Under the pieces are notes generated by a model. It was not told the DNA's origin and ran no database searches. It saw only the letters and a list, made by a program, of their open reading frames with translations. Shown in pieces: positions 35,931 to 43,984 of a stretch of DNA of 64,000 nt; positions within the stretch are counted from its first letter, which is position 1; each line of letters starts with the position of its first letter. Both the position numbers and the translations under genes were made by a program. This DNA is from WJMD01 sp964596015 (GTDB lineage: Bacteria; Joyebacterota; Joyebacteria; Joyebacterales; Joyebacteraceae), in contig CAZQSB010000006.1 of the NCBI GenBank assembly GCA_964596015.1, positions 33,979 to 97,978 of the forward strand, given 5' to 3'.

Positions 35931-38900
35931 TCACTCGATCTCGGCCAGACCGCTCACGAAGTGCGAGGCCCGCGGGTCGCCGCGCTTCATCATGGCCAGC
36001 GGAAGCGCAATGACGCCGCAGGCCCTCTCGTAGTGACAGTGCCGGCAGCGTCCTCCCTGGGGCCAGGGGAAGAGCATGCCCTCTTCGATGCCCTTGAGGA
36101 TGAGTCCCACGGCGAACAAGAGGTCGTCCTGTTTCTCCTGGAGGTCCTCCCGGGTGAACTCGACCGCGGTCGGGCCTCCGGGCTCCCTCAGATGAAGGTA
36201 GAGCGCCCTGCCGACGGAGCCCACCTCCCCGAGGATCGCGTCGCCGCCGTACATGTAGATGGGAAGCTGCAGGCGGGTGCCGTGGCGCAGCCCGGTCGAG
36301 GCCTTCCCCGTGGGCGCCTTCCCGGTCTTGTAGTCGATGACGTGCGCCGGGCCGCCGCCTCGCGCCCGGTCGATGCGGTCGATCCGGCCCGCGAACGAGG
36401 CCGAACGCCCGCCGGACTCCATCACGACCCTGACGCTTTCGCCGGCGTCGCGCGGCTCGCCGAACGACTTCTCGAAGAGGTACGGCTCGTGCGAGGCGTT
36501 CTCCCGAAGCTCCCAGGCCAACCACAGTCCGAGCCGCGTCTCGAGCTCCTCGAGCTCGAGGTCCCTCGCGGCCCGGTAGCCGGGAAGGTCGGTCCCGGCC
36601 CCGTTCGCGGCCTCGCGGATCGCCTGCCGGAGCCTCGAAGCGTCCCTCGCCTCGAGCGGCAGCTCGCCGCGCTCCCGCATTCCCCTGAGGAGGCTCTCCA
36701 GCACGTCGTGGTAGAGGTTTCCGCGGTCGAGAGGCGAAAGCTCGGTGGCCTCCTCCGGTCCCTCCTCCCTCGCGATGCCCAGAACGTGATGCATGAGGTA
36801 CTGGAACGGGCAGGCGGCGTATTCCTCGAGAGCTGTCGCCGAGACGGCGCGGCCCGGCAGCGTCCCCTCCGGTCCGATGCCCGAGAGGTCGGAGACGGCG
36901 ATCCTCGCCTCTTCGGACGTCACGGCCCCGTCGTACTCGGTGAAGTGGCTCGCCCCCCAGCGCGCGACCTCCATGGCCGCGCCTCTCCGGCGCACGGGGT
37001 GCTCCGCCAGAACGTAGGCGGCCTCTTCGTCGTCGCCCTCCATGGCCTGAAGGACGGTGCAGCCGTCGAATTCCTCCTCGGTGAGCGCGCGTTCGCGCCG
37101 GTCGGGGAAGCGGCGCGACAGGGGCACGCGCGTCACGTGCCGGCTCCTGTCAAAGGCCTCGTAATCGTGACGCTCCCCGGTGAGTTCGTCCAGCGCGTCG
37201 AGGAGGAAGACCGACGGGATGCGGGGGCGCCCCTTGGCGACATCCAGTCGCGGGAAGCTCAGGATGAGCGTCTCCTCCGCCGAGCCGACCGCGATCCGGA
37301 AGAGAAGCTCCTCCTCGGACCCGCTGTCGGCGCGGAGAGGGAGGAACCCGTCGTCGTCGCGCACGCCGTTCAGCGCGGCGCGTTCCGCGTCGAGGAGGAT
37401 CGGGTCCTGTCTGCGGGGGAGAGGGAAGGCCTTCTCGACCAGTCCCGGCACGATGACGGTCCGGAAGCTGAGTCCCCGCGCTCCCATCAGGCTCAGGACG
37501 TTCGGGCCGCCCGCTCCGAAGCGGACACCGCGGCGCGCGCCGCTCCGAAGGGCGCTCCTGATGAGCTCGGCGAGCGCGGCGAACGTGACGTCCCCGGCGA
37601 AAGGCTCGAGGCGGCGGAGCCCCTCGACCGCCTCAATGACGGCGCCGCTTTCCCCCGGGTCGGTCCGGACGCGCTCGTAGACGCCAATGAGCGCGTCGAG
37701 CTGCGGTCCGAGCGGCGCTCTGCCGGCGATGAGCGCCTGGAGGGGCGGCAGGATGTTCCCGAGAAGCTCGAGCAGCGACCGCGCGGGCCCCAGAAGGTCC
37801 CGCCGGCCGTCGTCATCCCGTCTCCCGCGTTCCAGGCTCCGCTCCAGCGCCCTGAGGGACGTCATCCATCGGTCCGCGCCGGACGTGATCCCCGCCAGCG
37901 ACGTCGCGCGGTTCCATGCCGCGAGCGGCGCGGCGCCGCCGTCGACCTCGAGGTCGGCGAGCTCGAGGAACTCCATGACCTCGAGGCGGCCGAAGTCGCT
38001 CTCCACCGCTCTGACGAGGGCTCGCATGCAGCGACCGGCCCGCGACGAAGCGAGCGGCGTCGGCGCTTCGATGTAAGGGGTGAGCCCGAGCGCGGCAAGG
38101 TCGTCGGCGAAGGCGTCGCCGTACATCTCCGGCGAGCGCAGGAGGACGGCGACGTCCTGCCGGCTGACAGCGCGCTCCTGCATCTCCTCGACCGCGAGCC
38201 GGAGGGTCTCACGGGCTTCCCGCTCCTCGCCGGGCGCCGACAGGAGGCGGGTCTTCCCGGGCAGAGGGAGGCGGGGACGCTTCTCCTGAGCGACGTCGCG
38301 ACGCTCGAATCCCAGGCTCTCCAGCCACTCGACCACGCGTTCGGCGTAGCGGCACGCCTCGACGTCCTCCCAGGGCACGAACACGTTCGCAGGGCCGTCG
38401 CCGAGCGCCGCCCGGACGAGCCTGCGCTGGAGGGCGTTCAGGTCGTAGAAGCCGTAGACGACAGGGGGTTCAGCGAGCGGGCTCTCCTCGAGGGCGCGAA
38501 CGGCCTCCTCCATGAGGTCGAGGTCGTCGTACCAGCCCTTCCCCGACAGCTCGGAATCGAGAGCTCGCCATACCCGCAGGAGCTCGGCGAGCTTGCTCCG
38601 ACGTCCGCCGCCGAGCAGTCGCGCGCGGGCGGCGGTCCTTTCGAAGCTCTCGAGCGTGAACCCTCCTTCGCGGAGCGTCCTGAGGGCGCGCTGGAGCACC
38701 CCGGGGATGCCCGGCCTGTCGGAGACGGCGTCGAAATAGCCTCCGGCCAGAAGCCCTCTTTCGATGAGTCGCCTGAGAACGACCTCCTGGGCCCCTCGTG
38801 GAATCGGGGAGCGCTCGGCGAGGAACGCCGGTCCGACCGCGTCGGCGGCCAGGTCCTTGAGCGTAGCGAACCGGACGCCGACGTGTCCGCCGGTCTCTTC

Positions 38901-39083
38901 AGCGAGTCGTCGGGAGAGGTGCTGTCTCAGAAGGTTGGTCGGCACGGCGACGGTCAGCGGTGCGAGAGGCTCGTCCCGCCGTCTGCGCGCCAGGTGATTG
39001 AGGAGCGCGTCCTCGAGGCCCGAGCGGAAGCCGCCCGTCCACAGTGTCCGGGCGGCGTCCGCTTCGTGTGCTCTTCCGTTCAT
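35931..39083 (-). CDS. addB: AddB-like nuclease subunit
   Basis: 1050 residues. It opens with a degenerate helicase-like fold (PLTVAVPTNLLRQHLSRRL) without a functional Walker A, as in AddB. The C-terminal quarter holds a PD-(D/E)xK nuclease (FAGRIDRIDRARGGG, HVIDYKTGKAP). The iron-sulfur Cys set is split as in AddB: one Cys in YAACPFQYLMHHVLG and three in GGRCRHCHYERACG. It partners AddA, encoded immediately downstream. The ATG at 39083 lies 7 bases after the end of the rubrerythrin-like gene and has a weak ribosome site, so coupling is possible. Confidence 0.92.
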   Translation of the reverse strand: MNGRAHEADAARTLWTGGFRSGLEDALLNHLARRRRDEPLAPLTVAVPTNLLRQHLSRRLAEETGGHVGVRFATLKDLAADAVGPAFLAERSPIPRGAQEVVLRRLIERGLLAGGYFDAVSDRPGIPGVLQRALRTLREGGFTLESFERTAARARLLGGGRRSKLAELLRVWRALDSELSGKGWYDDLDLMEEAVRALEESPLAEPPVVYGFYDLNALQRRLVRAALGDGPANVFVPWEDVEACRYAERVVEWLESLGFERRDVAQEKRPRLPLPGKTRLLSAPGEEREARETLRLAVEEMQERAVSRQDVAVLLRSPEMYGDAFADDLAALGLTPYIEAPTPLASSRAGRCMRALVRAVESDFGRLEVMEFLELADLEVDGGAAPLAAWNRATSLAGITSGADRWMTSLRALERSLERGRRDDDGRRDLLGPARSLLELLGNILPPLQALIAGRAPLGPQLDALIGVYERVRTDPGESGAVIEAVEGLRRLEPFAGDVTFAALAELIRSALRSGARRGVRFGAGGPNVLSLMGARGLSFRTVIVPGLVEKAFPLPRRQDPILLDAERAALNGVRDDDGFLPLRADSGSEEELLFRIAVGSAEETLILSFPRLDVAKGRPRIPSVFLLDALDELTGERHDYEAFDRSRHVTRVPLSRRFPDRRERALTEEEFDGCTVLQAMEGDDEEAAYVLAEHPVRRRGAAMEVARWGASHFTEYDGAVTSEEARIAVSDLSGIGPEGTLPGRAVSATALEEYAACPFQYLMHHVLGIAREEGPEEATELSPLDRGNLYHDVLESLLRGMRERGELPLEARDASRLRQAIREAANGAGTDLPGYRAARDLELEELETRLGLWLAWELRENASHEPYLFEKSFGEPRDAGESVRVVMESGGRSASFAGRIDRIDRARGGGPAHVIDYKTGKAPTGKASTGLRHGTRLQLPIYMYGGDAILGEVGSVGRALYLHLREPGGPTAVEFTREDLQEKQDDLLFAVGLILKGIEEGMLFPWPQGGRCRHCHYERACGVIALPLAMMKRGDPRASHFVSGLAEIE

Positions 39084-39090
39084 CCCCGGA

Positions 39091-39615
39091 TCACGCGCCG
39101 TCCAGAAGAACCATGTCGCGGTCGATGAACCAGCGTCCCGGCTCGGTCAGGTACCCGTACATGTCCTCGAGCATGCTCAGGTGGTCCTGCTCCTCCCGGT
39201 AGAGCGCCTGAAAGAGGCGTCTGGCCTCGTCCGACTGGCACTCCTCGATGTAGCCGTAGTAGAGCGAGGCGATCTTCTTCTCGAGCTCGATGGCCTTCTC
39301 GTAGGCCTCCTTCGGTTCCATCTTCGCGTCGACCTTTTCGTCGCCCGCCTTCTCGTAGACCGTCTTGACGCGCTTCTCGAGGTCCGTCTTCTCCGGCGAA
39401 TCGGCCTCGACGGGGCCTCCCTCGCCCTTCAGCGAGCGCGAGAGCGCCTCGATGAGCTCAACGTGCCGGGTCTCCTCCTTGGCGAGGACCTCGAAGGCGG
39501 CGCGGGCCAGCTTGTGGTCGGTCTTCGCCGCCGCGTCGAGGTAGAAGTGGTTCCCCGACTCCTCGGTCTTGAGGGCGAGGTCGATGCGTTCCATGTCGCT
39601 CATGGCTTCCGGCAT
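39091..39615 (-). CDS. Rubrerythrin/ferritin-like diiron protein
   Basis: 174 residues from ATG 39615 (GGAGAG about 7 bases upstream). Upstream in-frame codons lack family character. It is a four-helix ferritin-like domain: LKTEESGNHFYLDAA and AKEETRHVELIEAL give the first ExxH-type set, and IELEKKIASLYYGYI and YREEQDHLSMLEDM give the second. There is no C-terminal rubredoxin domain, so it is a rubrerythrin-like or erythrin protein. It probably reduces peroxide or handles iron under oxidative stress. It leads an apparent transcription unit with addB and addA, an unusual pairing of peroxide defence and DNA repair. Confidence 0.8.
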   Translation of the reverse strand: MPEAMSDMERIDLALKTEESGNHFYLDAAAKTDHKLARAAFEVLAKEETRHVELIEALSRSLKGEGGPVEADSPEKTDLEKRVKTVYEKAGDEKVDAKMEPKEAYEKAIELEKKIASLYYGYIEECQSDEARRLFQALYREEQDHLSMLEDMYGYLTEPGRWFIDRDMVLLDGA

Positions 39616-39696
39616 GCTCTCTCCTTCAGTGGGACCGGAACCTGTTTGGCCCCGGCGTGTCATCCAGCAGCGTCTGTCTTCCAGCGGGCAGCCTCC

Positions 39697-39725
39697 ATCA
39701 TATGGGAGGCTCCGGTCCGGCGCAA
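39697..39725 (-). promoter_or_regulatory. Putative promoter of rubrerythrin-addB-addA
   Basis: On the minus strand TTGCGC (39725-39720), a 17-base spacer and TATGAT (39702-39697). The leader would be about 75 bases. Confidence 0.6.
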
Positions 39726-39776
39726 GGCCAACCGCCCGGGTAGACCGGCCGGCGCTCCGGGCCGTGGAATATGGAC

Positions 39777-39805
39777 TTGTCTCCGACGGTCGAGATTGTT
39801 AGTAT
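39777..39805 (+). promoter_or_regulatory. Putative promoter of the first ferredoxin gene
   Basis: TTGTCT at 39777-39782, a 17-base spacer and TAGTAT at 39800-39805, about 35 bases before the ATG. Confidence 0.6.
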
Positions 39806-39846
39806 CCGAAGGGTATGAGGTCACACCACAGGAAAGGGAGGCTGGA

Positions 39847-40032
39847 ATGAAGGTCAGAATATCGGCCGACGACTGCATCGGCTGCGGGCTCTGCCCGGAC
39901 ACGTGCCCGGATCTCTTCGAGATGGACGGCGACAAGGCCATCGTGAAGCAGGCCGAGGTCCCTTCGGACAAGGAGGACTGCGCCAGGGAAGCGGCCGACG
40001 GCTGCCCCACGGACGCCATCATCCTCGAGTAG
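39847..40032 (+). CDS. Single [4Fe-4S] ferredoxin
   Basis: 61 residues from ATG 39847 (GGGAGGCTGG upstream). The motif DDCIGCGLCPDTCPDLFEMD gives Cys 11, 14 and 17, and the fourth ligand is the Cys in DGCPTDAI. Two further Cys (in PDTCP and EDCAR) may form the disulfide known from monocluster ferredoxins. It is a small electron carrier, probably for oxidoreductases such as the nearby IorAB. It has its own promoter. The same frame is open far upstream, but the promoter and ribosome site fix this short start. Confidence 0.9.
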   Translation: MKVRISADDCIGCGLCPDTCPDLFEMDGDKAIVKQAEVPSDKEDCAREAADGCPTDAIILE

Positions 40033-40047
40033 CGTCCCTTTTCTCTC

Positions 40048-40076
40048 TTGCAGGCCCGGTCCGGACGGTTTAGATT
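40048..40076 (+). promoter_or_regulatory. Putative promoter of the second ferredoxin gene
   Basis: TTGCAG at 40048-40053, a 17-base spacer and TAGATT at 40071-40076, about 85 bases before the ATG. Confidence 0.5.
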
Positions 40077-40162
40077 TCCCGTCGTTTCGTTTGGCGGTCG
40101 GCGACCGAGGGACGCGTTCTCCGGGGCCGGCCAGACCCAGGGCTTCTGCAAGGAGGCGCGGG

Positions 40163-40351
40163 ATGCGGGCGTGGGTCGACGAGGACGCCTGCACGGGTTG
40201 CGGTCTCTGTGTCGAGATCTGCCCCGAGGTGTTCGAGATGGATGATGACGTGGCGCATGTCACGGTCCGCGAGGTCCCCGAGGACTTCGAGGATGCGGTC
40301 GACGAGGCGGCCGACAGCTGCCCCGTGGAAGCCATCGATATCGACGAGTAG
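40163..40351 (+). CDS. Single [4Fe-4S] ferredoxin, paralogue
   Basis: 62 residues from ATG 40163, with AGGAGG 6 bases upstream. The motif DACTGCGLCVEICPEVFEMD and the distant DSCPVEAIDIDE give the four cluster ligands. It lacks the second Cys of the putative disulfide pair found in its upstream paralogue. It is highly acidic. The two genes are tandem paralogues with separate promoters, so they may serve different conditions or partners. Confidence 0.9.
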   Translation: MRAWVDEDACTGCGLCVEICPEVFEMDDDVAHVTVREVPEDFEDAVDEAADSCPVEAIDIDE

Positions 40352-40375
40352 AGCTGCAGATGACGGTGTGAACGA

Positions 40376-40412
40376 CGACGGCCCGGCGGACTCCGCCGGG
40401 CCGTCGCCTTTT
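40376..40412 (+). terminator. Intrinsic terminator between ferredoxin and nth
   Basis: A perfect 14-base-pair GC-rich stem (40376-40389 with 40393-40406), a 3-base loop, then CCTTTT. It lies between two convergent genes and could end transcription from both sides. Confidence 0.85.
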
Positions 40413-40445
40413 CGCGCCGATGCCTCGCACTCAGACCCGCGGGAC

Positions 40446-41174
40446 TCAACCGTTCCCGCCGGGTTCCTTCACCCTCCAGGTTATCTCGCCGCCCGAGTCC
40501 GCGGCCGGGCATTCCTTCGCGACCGGACAGTCACCGCACGCGGGTTTGCGCGCCGTGCACGTCTCCCTGCCGTGCCACGTGACGAGCAGTGAGAACTCGG
40601 ACCAGTGCTTCCTCGGGACCGTGTTCATGAGGTCGAACTCGATCTTCACAGGGTCGTGCTCCGGCGTCATGCCGAGACGCCGGGTGATCCTGCGGAAATG
40701 CGTGTCCACGATGATGCCGGGGATGTCGAAGGCGTGGGCGAGGACGACGTTCGCGCTCTTCCTGCCGACGCCGCGCAGGCTGGTGAGGTCCTCGAGCGTG
40801 TCCGGAACGCGGCCCCCGAAGCGCTCTACGATGTCCTCCGTCGCCTCGTGGATGGCGCGGGCCTTGTTGCGGAAGAACCCTGTCGGATGGATGAGCTTCT
40901 CGAGCTTCTCGACAGGGATCTCCGACCAGTCCTTCGCCGTGGTGTACTTCGGGAAGAGCCCGGCGGTCACGTCGTTGACGCGGGCGTCCGTGCACTGGGC
41001 CGACAGGATGGTCGCGATGAGAAGCTCGAGCGGGGTCGAGTAGTCGAGCGGGACGTGGACGTCCGGGTAGGCCTTCCTGAGCGCGCGGAGGACCCGCCCC
41101 GCGCGGAGCTCGCGGTCGTGCTCCGTCTCCTTGAGGGGGCCCTTGAAGTGCCTCTTCGCGGGCTTCTTCGCCAT
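40446..41174 (-). CDS. nth: Endonuclease III
   Basis: 242 residues. The helix-hairpin-helix motif LTSLRGVGRKSANVVLAHAF contains the catalytic Lys, and IVDTHFRRI the catalytic Asp. The iron-sulfur loop CTARKPACGDCPVAKEC has the C-x6-C-x2-C-x5-C spacing. It removes oxidised pyrimidines and nicks abasic sites in base excision repair. The ATG follows AAGGG. It carries a basic N-terminal extension of about 25 residues and a short C-terminal tail past the cluster. Confidence 0.95.
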   Translation of the reverse strand: MAKKPAKRHFKGPLKETEHDRELRAGRVLRALRKAYPDVHVPLDYSTPLELLIATILSAQCTDARVNDVTAGLFPKYTTAKDWSEIPVEKLEKLIHPTGFFRNKARAIHEATEDIVERFGGRVPDTLEDLTSLRGVGRKSANVVLAHAFDIPGIIVDTHFRRITRRLGMTPEHDPVKIEFDLMNTVPRKHWSEFSLLVTWHGRETCTARKPACGDCPVAKECPAADSGGEITWRVKEPGGNG

Positions 41175-41297
41175 GAGACCCTTCCGCGTGGGACGACCGG
41201 AGTCGCCGCCAGGGGTCTGCGCGTCCCTGCGCCGCGTGCGCGCTTGCCCTGCGCGGTTCGCCCACCGCGCCGGACCTGCGCGCCTCAGACTCGGGAA

Positions 41298-41870
41298 CTA
41301 CCCCACGGCCTCGCGGCCCAGCTCGAAGGCCTTGATGTTGATGTCCACGGTCTTCGGCGGGACGCGCTTCTCGATGGCCTTCTTCCACTCGTCCATCGAG
41401 AAATCGAGAAAACGCGAGAAAGCGCCGAGCATGACGACGTTGACGGCTCTGGGATGTCCGGCCTCCTTTGCCAGAGCGAGCGCGTCGATCATGAGGGCGT
41501 TCGGCGCGCGCTCCCCCAGCTCCCTGTCGACGTCCTTCGGGTAGCTCTCGAGCCCGCTCGGAACGATCTCCTGCGCGTTGACGATGACCTTGCCGTCATC
41601 CGCCAGCGAGTGGATCCACCGGACCGCCTCCATCTTCTCGAACGAAACGAGGAGGTCGGCTTCGCCCGCTGCGATGACGGGCGAGTAGACCTTCTCGCCG
41701 AACCGCACGTGGCTCACCACCGAGCCTCCGCGCTGAGCCATCCCGTGGACCTCGCTCTTCTTGACGTCGAGACCGTGCGCGAGCGCGGTTTCGGAGAGGA
41801 TCTCGCTCGCCAGGAGGATACCCTGTCCTCCGACACCGCAGATGAAGACGTTGGTGACCTTCTGAGCCAT
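41298..41870 (-). CDS. iorB: Indolepyruvate:ferredoxin oxidoreductase, beta subunit
   Basis: 190 residues of the gamma-domain type of pyruvate:ferredoxin oxidoreductases: NVFICGVGGQGILLASEIL, then SEVHGMAQRGGSVVSHVRFG and NVVMLGAFSRFLD. With IorA it oxidatively decarboxylates aryl 2-oxo acids from aromatic amino acids to acyl-CoA, passing electrons to ferredoxin. AAGGAG precedes the ATG. It lies 93 bases downstream of iorA in the same direction. Confidence 0.93.
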   Translation of the reverse strand: MAQKVTNVFICGVGGQGILLASEILSETALAHGLDVKKSEVHGMAQRGGSVVSHVRFGEKVYSPVIAAGEADLLVSFEKMEAVRWIHSLADDGKVIVNAQEIVPSGLESYPKDVDRELGERAPNALMIDALALAKEAGHPRAVNVVMLGAFSRFLDFSMDEWKKAIEKRVPPKTVDINIKAFELGREAVG

Positions 41871-41963
41871 GAGGTTCTCCTTCGGTTACTCGCCGCCGAG
41901 GAAGCTCCGGGTCCCTTCACGCCGCGCGCGGTCGCGAAGCCCCCGGCGGCCGCGTGAGCGGTG

Positions 41964-43709
41964 TCAGGACGACTCGGGCACCGAGATGGCGTCCGCCGGA
42001 CAGACCTGCGCGCACATCGAGCAGAGCTCGCCCACGCAGAAGAGCGGGTTGATCTCGGCCCGCCCCTCGACGTCCCGGCTGATGGCCGGGCAGCCGAGTC
42101 GGAGGCAAAGACCGCACTTCGTGCACTTCTCGGGGTCGACCACGAGCGCCGGGCCCCACGTCTTCCGGTCGAGGAGCACGCACGGCCCCTCCATCACGAG
42201 GAGCGACGGCCCGTCGTGCGCGACGGCCTCCTTGATGGCGCTCTTCACGGCGTCGAGGTCGTAGGCGTCCACCTTGCGGGCGTCCGAGACGCCCATGCTC
42301 CCGGCCAGCGCGACGTAGTCGAGCTTGACCGACGGCTCGCCCATCAGGGTCGTGCCGGTGCCGGGGTGCTCCTGGTGTCCGGTCATGGCGGTCGTCGAAT
42401 TGTCGAGGATGATGACGGTCGTGGCGCCGCGGTTGTAGGCGACGTCGGCGAGGCCGGTCATGCCGGAGTGCACGAACGTCGAGTCGCCGATGACGGCGAC
42501 CATCTTCTTCGCGAACTCTCTGCCGACGGCCTTCTCAAGTCCCAGGGCGTTCCCGATGGAGGCGCCCATGCACAGACATGTGTCGATCCCCTCGAGAGGC
42601 GGCATGACCCCCAGCGTGTAGCAGCCGATGTCGGAGGTCGAGCCGATGCCGAGGCGGTTCAGCATGAAGAACGTGCTCCGGTGAGGGCAGCCGGGACAGA
42701 GCACCGGCGGTCTGGGCGCGACCTTCGCCGGGTCGGCGCCGACGGCCTCGTCGAGCAGGCAGCCCTTGACGACGCCCTGGTTGAGCTCTCCGCAGAGAGG
42801 CACGTCGGGCTTCCCGACCACGTTCGTGACGCCCGCGACGCGGAGCTGCTCCTCGATGAACGGCTCGTTCTCCTCGACGACGTAGACCTTCTCGAAGCGC
42901 TCGCAGAAGGCCTTCGCCTTCTCGATGGGGAATGGATAGGAGAGACCGAGTTTGAGGAAGCTCGCGTCCGGGAAGGCGTCGCGCGCGTACTGGTACGAGA
43001 TGCCGCTCGATATCACGCCGACCTCAGGGTCGCCCTCCTCGACGACGTTCAGGGGCGAGGTCTCGGCGAACTCCCGGATCTCCTCGAGCCGCTTCTCCAC
43101 CTTGACGTGGAGCCTGCGGGCGTGCGCCGGGATGACGACGCGTCGGGACGTGTCCTTCTCGTACTTCTTCTGCGGCACCTCGGTCCGTTCTCCGAGCTCG
43201 ACCGGGCTCTTGGCGTGCGAGATGCGGGTCGTCAGGCGGAAGAGCACCGGCGTGCCGAAGCGCTCCGAGATCTCGTACGCCGCGCCGAGGAAGTCCACGA
43301 CCTCCTGCGAGTCGGAGGGCTCGACCAGGGGGATCTTCGCGAACTTCGCGTAGTAGCGGTTGTCCTGTTCGTTCTGCGAGGAGTGCATGCCCGGGTCGTC
43401 CGCGGTCACGATGACGAACCCGCCGTCGCCGCCGACCGAGGTCGACGTCATGAGCGGGTCGGCCGCGACGTTGAGACCGACATGCTTCATCGCGACGAGC
43501 GACCTGACGCCGCCGAACGAAGCGCCGATGGCTACCTCGAAGGCCACCTTCTCGTTCGGCGACCACTGGCAGTAGACGTCGTCCTTGTAGTGGACCACGT
43601 TCTCGAGGATCTCGGTGCTCGGGGTGCCGGGGTAGGCCGTGGCGACCTTCACGCCGTGCTCAAAGCATCCCCGGGCGACGGCTTCGTTGCCTGAGAGTAG
43701 AACCCGCAT
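41964..43709 (-). CDS. iorA: Indolepyruvate:ferredoxin oxidoreductase, alpha subunit
   Basis: 581 residues from ATG 43709, with GGGAG 6 bases upstream. The N-terminal pyrimidine-binding half has VATAYPGTPSTEILE. The TPP-binding half has CPGCPHRSTFFML and the GDSTFVHSGMTGLAD/NSTTAMTGHQEHPGTG region. The C-terminus has two ferredoxin-like Cys clusters (CTKCGLCLRLGCP and CVGELCSMCAQVCP). It works with IorB in aromatic amino acid fermentation. The two ferredoxins encoded nearby are plausible electron acceptors. Confidence 0.95.
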   Translation of the reverse strand: MRVLLSGNEAVARGCFEHGVKVATAYPGTPSTEILENVVHYKDDVYCQWSPNEKVAFEVAIGASFGGVRSLVAMKHVGLNVAADPLMTSTSVGGDGGFVIVTADDPGMHSSQNEQDNRYYAKFAKIPLVEPSDSQEVVDFLGAAYEISERFGTPVLFRLTTRISHAKSPVELGERTEVPQKKYEKDTSRRVVIPAHARRLHVKVEKRLEEIREFAETSPLNVVEEGDPEVGVISSGISYQYARDAFPDASFLKLGLSYPFPIEKAKAFCERFEKVYVVEENEPFIEEQLRVAGVTNVVGKPDVPLCGELNQGVVKGCLLDEAVGADPAKVAPRPPVLCPGCPHRSTFFMLNRLGIGSTSDIGCYTLGVMPPLEGIDTCLCMGASIGNALGLEKAVGREFAKKMVAVIGDSTFVHSGMTGLADVAYNRGATTVIILDNSTTAMTGHQEHPGTGTTLMGEPSVKLDYVALAGSMGVSDARKVDAYDLDAVKSAIKEAVAHDGPSLLVMEGPCVLLDRKTWGPALVVDPEKCTKCGLCLRLGCPAISRDVEGRAEINPLFCVGELCSMCAQVCPADAISVPESS

Positions 43710-43767
43710 CGCGTCTCCCTTGAAGTGCGCCGCCCGCCCGGCCGGTGGGCTTTGCCGGCGGCGCAAG

Positions 43768-43797
43768 CGACCCGTCAGAGGTCGCTCCGACGGGTCG
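43768..43797 (-). other. Inverted repeat in the iorAB leader
   Basis: A 9-base-pair stem (43768-43776 with 43789-43797) and a 12-base loop inside the predicted iorA leader. It could be a regulatory hairpin, or a terminator for the upstream lipoprotein gene on the same strand. No T tract follows. Confidence 0.35.
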
Positions 43798-43840
43798 GCG
43801 CAGGATGAGTTGTGTTCAGGAAGGGCTTTCGAGCCGTCAG

Positions 43841-43869
43841 ATTCTAGCGGGTTTCGGCGCACTTGTAAA
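43841..43869 (-). promoter_or_regulatory. Putative promoter of iorAB
   Basis: On the minus strand TTTACA (43869-43864), a 17-base spacer and TAGAAT (43846-43841). The leader is about 130 bases. Confidence 0.65.
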
Positions 43870-43984
43870 GCCGCCATGGGTGGCCCGGGAGCGCGACGTG
43901 AAGCTCCGACCCGCCGCGGGCCGCCTCTTGGTACTCGGGCGCGGAAGGGACGGCGCCGGGCCGAGCCGACCGGGTCCGGACGCG

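Noticed and set aside
32981..39128. Very long open frames on + opposite addA and addB (over 1000 codons each)
   Set aside because: They follow the GC-rich third-codon shadow of the real minus-strand genes, have no family motifs, and the addA/addB products on - carry complete helicase and nuclease motifs.
38998..39846. Long upstream extension of the first ferredoxin
   Set aside because: The promoter at 39777-39805 and the ribosome site place the start at 39847, and the extension runs antisense over the rubrerythrin-like gene.
43710..43877. Longer N-terminus for IorA
   Set aside because: It would include the iorAB promoter and leader. GGGAG before 43709 supports the short start.
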